Source: Persicirhabdus sediminis (GTDB taxonomy: Bacteria; Verrucomicrobiota; Verrucomicrobiia; Verrucomicrobiales; Akkermansiaceae). Taken from it: a DNA stretch of 64,000 nt. The DNA is taken from NCBI RefSeq assembly GCF_016595495.1, contig NZ_JAENIM010000039.1:540659-604658 (forward strand), in the 5' to 3' direction. The position numbers and the translations under genes were made by a program. Below are positions 51,803-61,594 of this stretch, one piece after another. Position 1 is the first letter of the stretch. The number at the start of each line of letters is the position of its first letter. The notes under the pieces are model-generated. The model made no database searches, was not told where the DNA came from, and worked only from the letters and a program-made list of their open reading frames with translations.

Positions 51803-53386
51803 ATGTCTGATACCGTATTGATTGAAACCAGCATCGAGGCTTGCCTCGCCGCTGGTATTGGCGAATTTGTCATCTGCGCTGGTGCGCGCAACTTGCCCAT
51901 CGTTACTGCGCTGGCTGAGCTGACCGACATCCAAGTGTGGTCACATTTTGACGAGCGCGCAGCTGGATTTTTTGCCCTCGGGCGCATCATGGATAGTGGT
52001 TACCCGTGCGCGGTGATCACCACTTCTGGTACCGCTGTAGCTGAGCTCTTGCCGTCGGTGATCGAAGCTCACTACCAACAACGACCGCTGGTTGTTATCA
52101 CGGCTGACAGGCCGAAATCATACCGCGGAACTGGCGCGCCACAAGCTATCGAGCAAGCGGGCATTTTTGGCCCATACGTAGAACATGCCGTCGACCTCGA
52201 CGCCTCTGAGTCAGCGGATGATGTGCTGGCTGATTGGTCTGGCGCATCGCCGTATCACATCAACCTGTGCTTAGATGAACCATCGCTGTCAACTGAATGG
52301 CAGCTAGCTGGCGAGCTGGCTGATTTTGAGCGTGTGCGCGAGCCGCTGAGCAATGTCACTGAGCTGGTGAGTTTTGTTCACGACCACTGGCGTGGGCTGG
52401 TGGTCATGTTGGGCGGTCTCGAGCCAGAAGATACTGAAGAGGTGCTGCATTTCCTCAAAGAACTTGGCGCTCCAGTGATTGCCGATGCCACGAGCGGACT
52501 GCGCGAGCAGCTAGGCAAGCTGGCTTTGGTGCAGGGTGATGCCTTGTTGAAAGCGACCCCTCCGGGGAAAGTATTGCGCATTGGTGAAGTTCCAGTCGGT
52601 CGATTCTGGCGCGATCTGGAAAACATGCCCGACGTCGATGTTCTTTCAGTCACCCGCACTGGTTTCAGCGGGTTGTCCCGACCGAGCACGGTGGTCACCG
52701 GTGGCATCAGCCGCTGCCTTAGAGGTATGGGTGAACCACCAAAAGTGGGCGATGTGCTAGATATCTTGCGACTCAGCAAGCGCAACCAAGCGCAGGTGCT
52801 CGAGCTTCTCGAAGCTTATCCAGAAAGTGAGCCCGGCATGATTTATCAAATTTCCATGTTAGCCACTGAAGGTGAGAGCGTTTACTTGGGCAATAGCCTG
52901 CCAATCCGCGAGTGGAACGACTTCGCTCAGCGCGAAATCCCACACGAGCTGGTGCGCGCTAACCGTGGTGCCAATGGTATCGACGGGCAAATTTCCAGCT
53001 GGCTGGGAACGACAGCGGTTGATTCAGGCGCATGGGGGATCTTTGGCGACCTTACCACGATGTACGATTTATCTTCCCTGGCGATTTTGCCGCAGATCAA
53101 TCGCGAAAAGCGTGTTCTGGTGGTGATCAACAATGGCGGAGGCAGAATTTTCGAACAACTGCCCGCTGTGCGTGAGTTAGATGAAGCTTTGGTTAAGGTG
53201 ATTGCTAACGAACATAAGACACATTTTTCCAGCTGGGCTGAAATGTGGGGGTTAGACTATCACCAAATTACTGGTATTGAGCAGCTTGACGTTGAGCTGT
53301 CAGAAGAAACTTCTGTTATTGAGGTGATTCCGGACGCCAAACAAACCGCAGCATTCTGGCAATCAATCAAACGTTTATCATCATGA
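51803..53386 (+). CDS. menD: Menaquinone synthase MenD (SEPHCHC synthase)
   Basis: Thiamine-diphosphate enzyme that joins 2-oxoglutarate and isochorismate in menaquinone biosynthesis. Ordered parts: CAGARNLPIVTALAE (family SPGSR-like), SHFDERAAGFFALGR with the catalytic Glu, TTSGTAVAELLPSVIEAHYQ, ITADRPKSYRGTGAPQAI, and the C-terminal VLVVINNGGGRIFEQLPA. 527 residues is slightly short. Another ThDP carboligase cannot be excluded, but the DERAAGFFALG segment is very MenD-like. It needs TPP, whose synthesis genes (thiG) adjoin it. Confidence 0.82.
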   Translation: MSDTVLIETSIEACLAAGIGEFVICAGARNLPIVTALAELTDIQVWSHFDERAAGFFALGRIMDSGYPCAVITTSGTAVAELLPSVIEAHYQQRPLVVITADRPKSYRGTGAPQAIEQAGIFGPYVEHAVDLDASESADDVLADWSGASPYHINLCLDEPSLSTEWQLAGELADFERVREPLSNVTELVSFVHDHWRGLVVMLGGLEPEDTEEVLHFLKELGAPVIADATSGLREQLGKLALVQGDALLKATPPGKVLRIGEVPVGRFWRDLENMPDVDVLSVTRTGFSGLSRPSTVVTGGISRCLRGMGEPPKVGDVLDILRLSKRNQAQVLELLEAYPESEPGMIYQISMLATEGESVYLGNSLPIREWNDFAQREIPHELVRANRGANGIDGQISSWLGTTAVDSGAWGIFGDLTTMYDLSSLAILPQINREKRVLVVINNGGGRIFEQLPAVRELDEALVKVIANEHKTHFSSWAEMWGLDYHQITGIEQLDVELSEETSVIEVIPDAKQTAAFWQSIKRLSS

Positions 53387-53476
53387 TATTATTTTATGCA
53401 GCTATGATTTTGCGTCATGCAGAGCAGAATTAACTTGGACGCAACCAAACTACCGAGGTATTGACAGCCCAGACGT

Positions 53477-55015
53477 ATGGCAAACACAAATCCTTTTAGA
53501 GAAGATCTAGTGACTCGCTCGCAGGCCGCGCCCTGCACAGTGGTCATTTTTGGCGCAACTGGTGACCTGACTCACCGCAAACTTGTGCCTGCATTATACA
53601 ACTTAGCGGTCGAGGGAGAACTCCCTCCCGGCGTTAAAATCATTGGTTTTGCGCGTCGTGAGAAATCCGACGAAGTATTTCGCGCAGGCCTTAAAGAAAT
53701 CAACCCAAAGGTTTCTCGCAGCGGTCACGAAGCGAAGATTTGGGATCCATTTGAAGAAAACATCCACTACCACCAGAGTGAATTCCAAGACGTCGACGGC
53801 TACCAGCGCCTAGCTGATCGCCTCGACGAGATTGACAATGGTCGCGGCGGCAAAGGTAACCGTTTATTCTACGTTGCCAGCGCGCCTGAGTTTTTTGATG
53901 ACATTCTAGAAAACCTCAAAAAAGTGGGCCTCAACGAAGCCGCTGACGGCTGCTGGGCACGGGTGATTGTAGAGAAGCCATTTGGTACTGATCTGCCATC
54001 CGCCAAGCACCTCAACGAAGTGGTGAGCCGCACATTTGCGGAGAAGGAAACTTACCGTATCGACCACTACCTGGGCAAAGAAACTGCGCAAAACATCATG
54101 GTGCTGCGCTTTGCCAATGCTATTTTTGAGCCACTCTGGAACAACCGCTACATCGAGCAGGTGCAGATTACTTGTTCTGAAAACCTCGGCATGGAAGGTG
54201 GCCGCGGTGGTTATTATGATAAATCTGGCGCCATGCGCGACATGATCCAGAACCACTTGCTCCAGCTGCTTAGTTTGGTGGCTATGGAGCCGCCAACTGA
54301 CCTGTCAGCTGACGGTGTGCGTGATGAAAAAGTAAAAGTCATCCGCTCGCTGCGCCAGTGGGACACTCCGGAAAAAGTAGCTGAAAACGTCGTGCGCGCT
54401 CAGTACACAGCGGGCACCGTTGATGGCGTCAGCCGCGTTGGTTACCGCGAGGAAGATCGTGTGGATCCAGAAAGCATGACAGAAAGTTATGTGGCCGTCC
54501 GCTGCATGATTGATACTTGGCGATGGAGTGGCGTACCATTTTACGTACGCATGGGTAAGCAGCTGCCAAAGAAGGCAACTGAAATCTCCATCCACTTCAA
54601 ATCACCACCATCCGTTCTCTTTAACTCCGACTCAAGCGGCACACCGGGCGGCAACGTTCTAGTGATTCGCATCCAGCCGGATGAAGGCATCTCGCTACGC
54701 ATGATGTCCAAGATCCCAGGTGCAAACCTGCGTCTTGAGCCAGTGAAGATGGATTTCCATTACGCCACAAGCTTTGGCAAAGGAAGCCCAGAAGCTTACG
54801 AGCGCCTCTTGCTCGACTCCATGGCTGGCGATGCCACATTGTTTGCGCGCCGCGACGAAGTCGAAGAAGCGTGGAAGTTTGTGGATCACATCGAGCGTGC
54901 CTGGCACGAATCTGACAATGCACCACCTATGGCTGAATACACAGCTGGATCGTGGGGGCCAAAAGAAGCAGACGATTTGCTCAAGCAAGACGGCAACGAG
55001 TGGCGTAGACTGTAA
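53477..55015 (+). CDS. zwf: Glucose-6-phosphate dehydrogenase
   Basis: First enzyme of the oxidative pentose phosphate pathway; makes NADPH. The cofactor motif is VIFGATGDLTHRKLVPALY; the substrate site is RIDHYLGKETAQNIMVLRFAN. The 512-residue length is normal. It lies 35 bases upstream of opcA, the usual activator pairing in cyanobacteria and actinobacteria. It lacks the octamer. Confidence 0.97.
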   Translation: MANTNPFREDLVTRSQAAPCTVVIFGATGDLTHRKLVPALYNLAVEGELPPGVKIIGFARREKSDEVFRAGLKEINPKVSRSGHEAKIWDPFEENIHYHQSEFQDVDGYQRLADRLDEIDNGRGGKGNRLFYVASAPEFFDDILENLKKVGLNEAADGCWARVIVEKPFGTDLPSAKHLNEVVSRTFAEKETYRIDHYLGKETAQNIMVLRFANAIFEPLWNNRYIEQVQITCSENLGMEGGRGGYYDKSGAMRDMIQNHLLQLLSLVAMEPPTDLSADGVRDEKVKVIRSLRQWDTPEKVAENVVRAQYTAGTVDGVSRVGYREEDRVDPESMTESYVAVRCMIDTWRWSGVPFYVRMGKQLPKKATEISIHFKSPPSVLFNSDSSGTPGGNVLVIRIQPDEGISLRMMSKIPGANLRLEPVKMDFHYATSFGKGSPEAYERLLLDSMAGDATLFARRDEVEEAWKFVDHIERAWHESDNAPPMAEYTAGSWGPKEADDLLKQDGNEWRRL

Positions 55016-55050
55016 TCGTCAGCGCTTGAAATCTAAATGATTCAATCACC

Positions 55051-56112
55051 ATGACGATTCCTGAAAATACCATCGCCTTAGGCAAAGAGGTTGCCATTGC
55101 TAGCATCGATAAAGAGCTGCACCGCCTCTGGGAGCAGGACGATGCACGCACTAATGCCTCATTGACGAATCTGGCTGTTTATTCCGAGCACCCTGGTGGG
55201 CTGGAAAAAAATACCCAGATCATTCAGTCGATCACCCGCGAGCACGCATGTCGCTCGATTTTGATCGGCATGGATAGAGAGTCACCTGAGACATCCATCA
55301 CCGCATGGATCACCGCGCATTGCCATCTGGCTCACGGGCGCAAGAGCGTGTGCTGCGAGCAGCTGTCATTTCACCTGACTGGCCGCGCGACAGGTCGACT
55401 TCGCAATACTGTATTTGCTCACCTCAATAGTGACCTGCCATTGGTTTTCTGGTGGCAAGGAGAACTCAGCGACATCTTCAGTGATCGCCTCTACACGCTG
55501 ATCAACCGCTTCATCTTTGATAGCGCAGAGTGGGAGAAGCCAGCTGAAGGGTTTGCTAAAGTAGCGACTGCTAGCCAGGCGAGCCGATCGTTTTTTGCCT
55601 TCGATCTCGCATGGATGCGCAGCCACAGCTGGAGACTTTCTCTCGCAGCCTTGTTTGACGATCCATTGGCGCTGGCATCACTGCCAAAAACCAAGGAGCT
55701 CAACATCACCGCGCACCGCAACCAGCGCACCACAGCTTTGTTTGTGCTCGCGTGGATCACTCAGCAAGCTGGCTGGAAACGTAGCTTAGAGCTGGACATT
55801 GCAGCTGACGGCGACGTGTTCCATTTCGAAACCCAAGAGGGCAGCGAAGTGGTGGCTAAAGTCAGCTATGACGAAACTTCACCATTAAGCGAAGTTGAGT
55901 TGATTGCACCGAACTGCAAAGTGCGCCTGCACCGCAATCCTGATTCAGAATACCTGCATCAAGAAATCTGCGCTGGTGATCATTGCATTGGTCAAAGAGC
56001 GCCAGCTGGTGCCGATGATCCTGCTCAGTTGCTCACGGATCAACTTGCGCTGGGGACAAAAAACACCCTGTATTCAAAAATATTACCTAGCATGCTCGAA
56101 TTGCTCGGGTAA
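55051..56112 (+). CDS. opcA: OpcA, glucose-6-phosphate dehydrogenase assembly/activator protein
   Basis: Allosteric partner of G6PDH, known from cyanobacteria and actinobacteria. 353 residues with NLAVYSEHPGG near the start, RACRSILIGMD-like (HACRSILIGMDRESPE), VCCEQLSFHLTGRATGRL, and LPLVFWWQGE, all of the OpcA pattern. It is coupled to zwf. OpcA tunes G6PDH by redox in cyanobacteria; whether that holds here is unknown. CxxC is reduced to Cys-Cys, so redox sensing is doubtful. Confidence 0.88.
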   Translation: MTIPENTIALGKEVAIASIDKELHRLWEQDDARTNASLTNLAVYSEHPGGLEKNTQIIQSITREHACRSILIGMDRESPETSITAWITAHCHLAHGRKSVCCEQLSFHLTGRATGRLRNTVFAHLNSDLPLVFWWQGELSDIFSDRLYTLINRFIFDSAEWEKPAEGFAKVATASQASRSFFAFDLAWMRSHSWRLSLAALFDDPLALASLPKTKELNITAHRNQRTTALFVLAWITQQAGWKRSLELDIAADGDVFHFETQEGSEVVAKVSYDETSPLSEVELIAPNCKVRLHRNPDSEYLHQEICAGDHCIGQRAPAGADDPAQLLTDQLALGTKNTLYSKILPSMLELLG

Positions 56113-56143
56113 GGGGGTATTTTTACTTAATTTTCATAAACGG

Positions 56144-56183
56144 AAAAATCCACCTGTGCGATGTGCGCGGGTGGATTTTTTTT
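56144..56183 (+). terminator. Intrinsic terminator of zwf-opcA
   Basis: AAATCCACC and GGTGGATTT form a 9-bp stem around a GC-containing loop (partly paired TGCG/CGCG), followed by TTTTT. The rest of the 371-base gap (56113-56483) has no gene; it should hold the promoter of the second fucosidase. Confidence 0.88.
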
Positions 56184-56483
56184 GCTTATTTTCGCAGCAG
56201 ATCCGGCGAGGAATTTATCTAGCGAGCGCAGGTATCTAGCGGAATTGCCTTGATCTGCTGTGGCGATCTTCCCAGTGTGGTAAATGATCGCGCTTTTGAG
56301 TTGTCTTATAACTTTGGTTTATTAAGCTTATCATGATTATCGATACGCCGTTATTGGTGAAAGATAGTTAATCAAAACCAGCTCTAATTAACACCCATAG
56401 AGTTAAACAAGCAGCCAACTCAAAGTTCCTCCAGCTGCTGACTTGCGTTCACGCGAGCCAGCAATGAATCGAACCAGATACCT

Positions 56484-58397
56484 ATGAACAAATCCACCTT
56501 ATTAGCCGTGCTCGTGTGTGGAGCGGCCAGCGCTCACGCTGAATCACCATACCAAGCGAATATTGATTCACTGAAAAAACACAAAACCCCCGAATGGCTG
56601 CTCGATGCCAAATTTGGTATCTGGACGCATTGGTGTCCGGTGACCAATGCCATTTCCAACTCAGCTGAGCAAATGGGCTGGTACGGCGGGCAGATGTACA
56701 TTGACGGTTCGCGCGAGCAGCAATACCACCTCGCCAATTTTGGCACGGTTGAAGATGTTGGTTACGGTGACCTTTGCGAGAAATTTAACCCAGAGAAGTT
56801 TGACCCCGCGAGCTGGGCTGAGCTGTTTGCTAAGTCAGGCGCAAAATTTGCCGGTCCCACAGCTGTGCACCATGATAATTTTGCCATGTGGGATAGCGAA
56901 GTGACGCCGTGGAATGCAGTGGCCATGGGGCCAAAACGCGATATCGTTGGCGAGCTGGAAAAGGAAATCCGCGCTCAGGGCATGAAATACATGCTCAGCT
57001 ACCACCACGGGTACAGCTGGTTCTATTACCGCGACGTTTACAAACACGAACAGCCATCCGAGAAGAATATTTTGTTATTTGGTGAGTCGCGGCCAGCTGA
57101 TATACACGAATTTCAAATCGCGCCCGTGACTTACCAAGACCGCTGGCTGGGCATGGCAAATGAAGCCAATAATAAATACCAGCCGGATGTCATTTGGCAC
57201 GATTTTGGATTAGAAAAAAACATCTCGCCCGACTACCGCGATAAGTTTCTAGCTGAGTATTTCAACATGGGCGAGAGGAATGGCAAGCAAGTGGAGGCAT
57301 TGATCCGCGACTTCGACCTGCCAAAAACAGTGTGCATGAATAGCATGGAAAAAGGGGTGCGTGGTTACCTCGATCCAATTCCGTGGAATGTCGTCACCTC
57401 CATTTCTCAAGAATGGTTTGCCTTTTCGCCCAAAAATGGCGTTGAGCTCTTATCGCTGGGTGACATTGTTCACCAGCTAGTGGATACGGTGTCGAAAAAT
57501 GGCACCTTCATTCTCAATATCGGACCCAATGCCGACGGCACGATTCGCCAGCAATATCAGGACCGACTGCTGGAGCTCGGCGGCTGGCTGGAGGAAAATG
57601 GTGACGCCATTTACAATACTCGTCCGTGGGACGTTTATGGCGAATTTCCGCGCGGCATTCCGCGCTGGCGTTTTGTTGGTCATGTCACGCCTAGCTACGA
57701 CAGCCGTGATATTCGTTACACGCGCAGCAAAGATGGCACTAATGTTTATGCTATCACGCTGGGGTGGCCAAAAATGTCTCAGCTCGAGCTGCAGGCAGTG
57801 AAGGTTAATAAGGCGCCAGCTGGAGCCGCCGTCACGTTGCTCGGGTCGGCCCAACCGGTGGCTTTCAGCAAATCCCAAGCGGGAAATCTAGTGCTCGATC
57901 TCAGCAGTGTCGATTTGCGTAAGCTGGATCATAGCTCGCCCGCATACGCATTTGATCTCAGTGGTTTTGATCTCGCCGCCTCAGATCGCGCGCATGATTA
58001 CTCGCCAAATGCCATCGGTCTCTACCCGCGTGAAGCGGCGTATTCTGGCTGGGGTTTGCACGCAGCTCCGGAAGAACGTGGCGCGGTCATTACCCGCTGG
58101 GTGACTGAAAATGAGCAAGCTCATTGGCAAAAAAACATCCGTGAAGCGAGCCGTTACAAAGTGGTTGTGCGCTACAGCATGCGCCACGAGCACGGTTTTC
58201 CGCTGCAGCTGGTGAATGGTAATCAGGTGCTTAACTTTGATGTCGAGCACACTGGAGCTGGCGATATCAAGGAGGTGACTATTGGCTCGATGCAGCTTGA
58301 GCAGGGTTTCCAGGAGTTTGTGCTGCGAACTAAAGATAAAACGCGCCCGACCTACAAACACCTCAAGATCTACGGGTTTACGCTGGTGCCAGAGTAA
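56484..58397 (+). CDS. Secreted alpha-L-fucosidase, GH29 (copy 2)
   Basis: Paralogue of the GH29 enzyme 8 kb upstream. Signal peptide (residues 1-20) ends SAHA. GH29 marks: TPEWLLDAKFGIWTHWCPVT, HHDNFAMWDSEVTPWNAV, and the nucleophile Asp240 in PDVIWHDFGLEK. The segment following (NMGERNGKQVEALIRDFDLP) differs from copy 1, as does the C-terminal region (about residues 490-637), so substrate linkage or aglycone probably differs. 637 residues. A strong terminator follows. Confidence 0.93.
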   Translation: MNKSTLLAVLVCGAASAHAESPYQANIDSLKKHKTPEWLLDAKFGIWTHWCPVTNAISNSAEQMGWYGGQMYIDGSREQQYHLANFGTVEDVGYGDLCEKFNPEKFDPASWAELFAKSGAKFAGPTAVHHDNFAMWDSEVTPWNAVAMGPKRDIVGELEKEIRAQGMKYMLSYHHGYSWFYYRDVYKHEQPSEKNILLFGESRPADIHEFQIAPVTYQDRWLGMANEANNKYQPDVIWHDFGLEKNISPDYRDKFLAEYFNMGERNGKQVEALIRDFDLPKTVCMNSMEKGVRGYLDPIPWNVVTSISQEWFAFSPKNGVELLSLGDIVHQLVDTVSKNGTFILNIGPNADGTIRQQYQDRLLELGGWLEENGDAIYNTRPWDVYGEFPRGIPRWRFVGHVTPSYDSRDIRYTRSKDGTNVYAITLGWPKMSQLELQAVKVNKAPAGAAVTLLGSAQPVAFSKSQAGNLVLDLSSVDLRKLDHSSPAYAFDLSGFDLAASDRAHDYSPNAIGLYPREAAYSGWGLHAAPEERGAVITRWVTENEQAHWQKNIREASRYKVVVRYSMRHEHGFPLQLVNGNQVLNFDVEHTGAGDIKEVTIGSMQLEQGFQEFVLRTKDKTRPTYKHLKIYGFTLVPE

Positions 58398-58434
58398 TGA
58401 TGAGTCCAGTTGTTTGAGGTCATTTCATGAATAC

Positions 58435-58473
58435 AAAATCACCCGCGGCAGCTAGCTCGCGGGTGATTTTTTT
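58435..58473 (+). terminator. Intrinsic terminator of the second fucosidase gene
   Basis: AAAATCACCCGCG and CGCGGGTGATTTT form a perfect 13-bp stem around GCAGCTAGCT, followed by TTT. On the minus strand it ends ATTTTGTA, so it may also help the convergent gene. Confidence 0.9.
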
Positions 58474-58509
58474 GTCGGTATGCCGTCTGGTAGTGGTGGG
58501 CGAAAATAT

Positions 58510-59865
58510 TTACCACTCTACCGTCGTGACGGATGATTTGACCCTAAGCTCAGCCGGTATCGAGCAGCTGAATTTGTTTTCGCCCTTAGCATCTTTGGTC
58601 ATTTTTACCGCCATGCCCTCAAATGAAAATTCGGCCTCTGCGAGTTGGTAGGCGCTTCTTAATTCAGCTAAGCTCGCTGGCTGGCGGTTATGGTCGATTT
58701 TAAACAGCGCGTTAGCCAGAGCGAGCTTGCTTAGCTCGATGGATGCTTGCTGCATAGCTATGCTCTGTGCGGATCCGCGTAGGGTGGATAGATAGCAGTC
58801 GCCCAGCGCATAAGTATTTAACTTAAATGAGTTTGGCTCCGGTCGCTCGGTCCAATATTTTAATAACTCAAGCTGGCTCGTGGTGACATTGGGCGACTTT
58901 TCTAGCAAACCGCTGGCATCCAGCTGGCGGCAATAATTAGATTTCTGCAGGCTAGCTATGATTTTTCGTGGCAATTGTCGTGGCAGCGTGGGGGTGCCGT
59001 GTGCATATCCACAAAAAGCATTCATATCAGCAATGAATTGAGCCCGATTTGTCACTATTATATCTCGCAAATTAGCCTGGTCGACCGGCTCATTTTGCAT
59101 CATTTGCAGAAGTGTGAGCAATTGATCGCGTGAAAATTGATTAGTTTCCATGCCGTGCCATATGTAATTGCTTACGCTGCGAATCATGGCTGTAGCTGTG
59201 ACGGCTGTCATACCCTTAGGGTTGGCGGCAAGTTTGCCAGCTAGCCGCCAGATCAGCTGAATATCGGCCATGGCGGCGTCGCTATTTTCCATGATCAAAT
59301 GGCAGCTCACCCGCATATTTAGAAATTTCAATAAATAGATAGGGGATAAGTCGTGATCGATACCGCCGCCGAACATATGTGTGGGCTCCAGCTGCCAATA
59401 GCTGGCTGGATTTTCTAGCTGGCTGGCTAGGCTGGAGAATGGCTCAGCTAGGGCATCGAGTTCGTCGAGTACAAGTTTGGCGGCGGCATGTTGCTCTGCG
59501 GGTGATTTTCCTGCCGAGCTGAGTGCAGCGAGTTGATTATCCTCGCGCGATAGTTTGGTGAAGCGTGTGTGCTCTTTGATGTCATTCGTCAGAGCCTTAA
59601 CGTCGTTGAGGCTAGTCGTTCCCGCGCTGAGTTTATTAGGATCTTCCAGTAGTGGGTGACGCGCTAGATTGACTGCAGGATCGGCATCAGCTGGCGCGAA
59701 ACGCATCACCTCAAGGCTGAAATCTTGTCCCGCGGCTTCTTGTTGCGCTTTATATTTCATCCAGCGGCTCTCAGCTTTCAATAACCACGCTAAGGCTGCG
59801 ATGATGGGTAAAACAATTCCAGCTAGTAGGCAGAGGGTGATGAGTTTGGTTTTGCCACGTTTCAT
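58510..59865 (-). CDS. Membrane-anchored protein of unknown function
   Basis: 451 residues beginning with a signal anchor (TLCLLAGIVLPIIAALAWLL, residues about 9-28) and then a long, mainly alpha-helical periplasmic part (KALTNDIKEHTRFTKLS, AAAKLVLDELDALAEPFSSL). The C-terminal ALANALFKIDHNRQPASLAEL looks like the repeat end of planctomycete/verrucomicrobial large hypothetical proteins. No catalytic motif is visible. I do not recognise a family. It is a lone leftward gene. ATG at 59865 has a plausible anchor right after it. Confidence 0.75.
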   Translation of the reverse strand: MKRGKTKLITLCLLAGIVLPIIAALAWLLKAESRWMKYKAQQEAAGQDFSLEVMRFAPADADPAVNLARHPLLEDPNKLSAGTTSLNDVKALTNDIKEHTRFTKLSREDNQLAALSSAGKSPAEQHAAAKLVLDELDALAEPFSSLASQLENPASYWQLEPTHMFGGGIDHDLSPIYLLKFLNMRVSCHLIMENSDAAMADIQLIWRLAGKLAANPKGMTAVTATAMIRSVSNYIWHGMETNQFSRDQLLTLLQMMQNEPVDQANLRDIIVTNRAQFIADMNAFCGYAHGTPTLPRQLPRKIIASLQKSNYCRQLDASGLLEKSPNVTTSQLELLKYWTERPEPNSFKLNTYALGDCYLSTLRGSAQSIAMQQASIELSKLALANALFKIDHNRQPASLAELRSAYQLAEAEFSFEGMAVKMTKDAKGENKFSCSIPAELRVKSSVTTVEW

Positions 59866-60006
59866 GCATGTAGTATTGCTAGAATGATAGACTTGGCTAG
59901 AGAATTCCGTTAGGAGAGTAAGTTTAGGCTAGACGTTCACCTGTTGTTTGTTAGCGTGACTGCGCCATTGCCGCTGGCTAGCTGGTTCTGACGTGATACT
60001 TCGGGC

Positions 60007-60477
60007 GTGGATGTGTTGATAGAAATTATGCTGAGATCTCTAATTAGATTGTTTTTGGCCTTCATTTTGCCACTGCTCATCATGGTGTTTTTGTGCCTGC
60101 TGATTGCCGAGCTGTTCTATTTCAATAAGGTGCACGGTGAGAGCAAGCTGCGCGATGGCTCTCTGATGTTCATGCTTCGGGCTTATGTTTGGTTCCTATT
60201 GCTGGCTGCCAGTATTTTTTTTGTACCCGGGCTGCTGTATGCCGCGGCTTTGGAATATAAAAGGTGCCATGGCGACAGCTATCAACCGTTCAGCTGGGTT
60301 TTTGGCATCATTGTCGGCGTTTTTGCTTTTTATATGTTCCTGCCGCCCTTGCAGGCATGTTGCCCGTGGGATATCGCCGAGGGATTTGCGCATCTAGCTG
60401 GTGCGACCATCACGCTAGGCTGGCTGGTGCCAAAGATTTTGATGCAAATCGGCGCCAAAGCAAAACCGGCAGAGTAG
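60007..60477 (+). CDS. Small four-helix membrane protein of unknown function
   Basis: 156 residues with about four hydrophobic segments (residues about 10-37, 55-75, 95-112 and 125-147). The frame begins with GTG at 60007; an ATG at 60028 is equally possible. A Cys-Cys pair (LQACCPWD) lies between the last helices. No family is recognised and neighbours give no clue. Confidence 0.65.
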   Translation: MDVLIEIMLRSLIRLFLAFILPLLIMVFLCLLIAELFYFNKVHGESKLRDGSLMFMLRAYVWFLLLAASIFFVPGLLYAAALEYKRCHGDSYQPFSWVFGIIVGVFAFYMFLPPLQACCPWDIAEGFAHLAGATITLGWLVPKILMQIGAKAKPAE

Positions 60478-60535
60478 CTGGATGCTGTGGTCGATTTTTC
60501 GATAGTCGCTAGCTAGCTAGAAATGGTGTAGCTGG

Positions 60536-61516
60536 CTAGAATCTTAGATTGAAGCCAAAGTCGATGAAGGGTGCGGCTTCCAGCTCAGATTCCAATAGCG
60601 TAACGCCATCGAGGTCCTCGATGTCCACATTTCTCGCAAAGTGGTAACCAGCGTAGCCGTACACCCACGCTTTAGAATACAGGTGGTGTTCCACTCGTAG
60701 GCCAGCCTTGAGTCCATACACGCTGACGTTGCGGTCGGGTAGTCCATCTTTGCTCTGCACGGTGGATGTTTTGGAGTCAAATGACCCCGCTAGGCTGAGG
60801 ATCCATCGTTCCGCTGGCGAGTAGGTGACGCCCGCAAATGGTGGTAGCAGGTAGATCTCTACGTCGCGACACGGGCGGTAGTTAAAACCAATGCCGGGCA
60901 TGAAAAAATCATCCATCAGACCTTTAGAGTAAAAGGCGCCGGCGTAGAAGTTGAACTGCGGCCCAAATGAATAGCCAGCTGCAGCTGCCGCCCAGTAGGA
61001 CATGCCGTCAGATGTGCTGCCGCGGAAATCGCCCGTATAGCCAGGGGTGAAAACACCACCGATGAGCCAGTCATCAAAACCATCGTAGAGTAGGGCGATG
61101 GGCATGGAAACGGAGTGAAGGGTATGGTCGGGTACGAGTGGCTGGTTAGGCGAATCGTACTGGGTGCCGCGGTAGTTGATAAATACTAAGCCGTGCCAGT
61201 CGCCCATGTTGATTGGTAAAATGGGCGTGAATAAGGCGACTTCTTTGGCGGACAGCGAGCCGTCAGAGCTTTTGTAATCAGCTTCAAAAGTGTGGCTGTA
61301 GCGCATGTTGCCAAAGGCATAACCAGGCAGCAGCGAGTACTCGTTCTGGCGGCCAAAGTTGAGCACCGGCACGCTGACTAAGCTTTGCTCGGATTGATCA
61401 GCTGGTTCACTCAGGTAGTCGCCATTCTGGTGTGATGGATTCTGGCTGGATTCTCCAGCGGAAGCTTGTGATAGACCTACGCTAGCGGTGAGCAGGCAGA
61501 GGGTGAAAATTTTCAT
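60536..61516 (-). CDS. Outer-membrane beta-barrel protein, DUF6268-like
   Basis: 326 residues with a signal peptide (SVGLSQASA, cleavage near residue 20), an acidic linker and then alternating strands typical of a 12- to 16-strand barrel (YSLLPGYAFGNMRYSHTF, WVYGYAGYHFARNVDI) ending in FGFNLRF with a terminal Phe. The shape fits DUF6268, a family of Bacteroidota and Verrucomicrobiota outer-membrane proteins without known cargo. It is 78 bases from the HdeD-like gene on the same strand. Confidence 0.75.
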   Translation of the reverse strand: MKIFTLCLLTASVGLSQASAGESSQNPSHQNGDYLSEPADQSEQSLVSVPVLNFGRQNEYSLLPGYAFGNMRYSHTFEADYKSSDGSLSAKEVALFTPILPINMGDWHGLVFINYRGTQYDSPNQPLVPDHTLHSVSMPIALLYDGFDDWLIGGVFTPGYTGDFRGSTSDGMSYWAAAAAGYSFGPQFNFYAGAFYSKGLMDDFFMPGIGFNYRPCRDVEIYLLPPFAGVTYSPAERWILSLAGSFDSKTSTVQSKDGLPDRNVSVYGLKAGLRVEHHLYSKAWVYGYAGYHFARNVDIEDLDGVTLLESELEAAPFIDFGFNLRF

Positions 61517-61594
61517 GGTAAGGATGTTTTTGGAGTCGAATGATAGCTGTGCTGGCGTTGTCGTTTGATGTAGCCAGTGGAAAAATAGGAATGA

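Noticed and set aside
56460-56480. tRNA-like GAATCGAACCAGATACC sequence
   Set aside because: Only a short resemblance to a T-arm complement; no cloverleaf could be formed around it.
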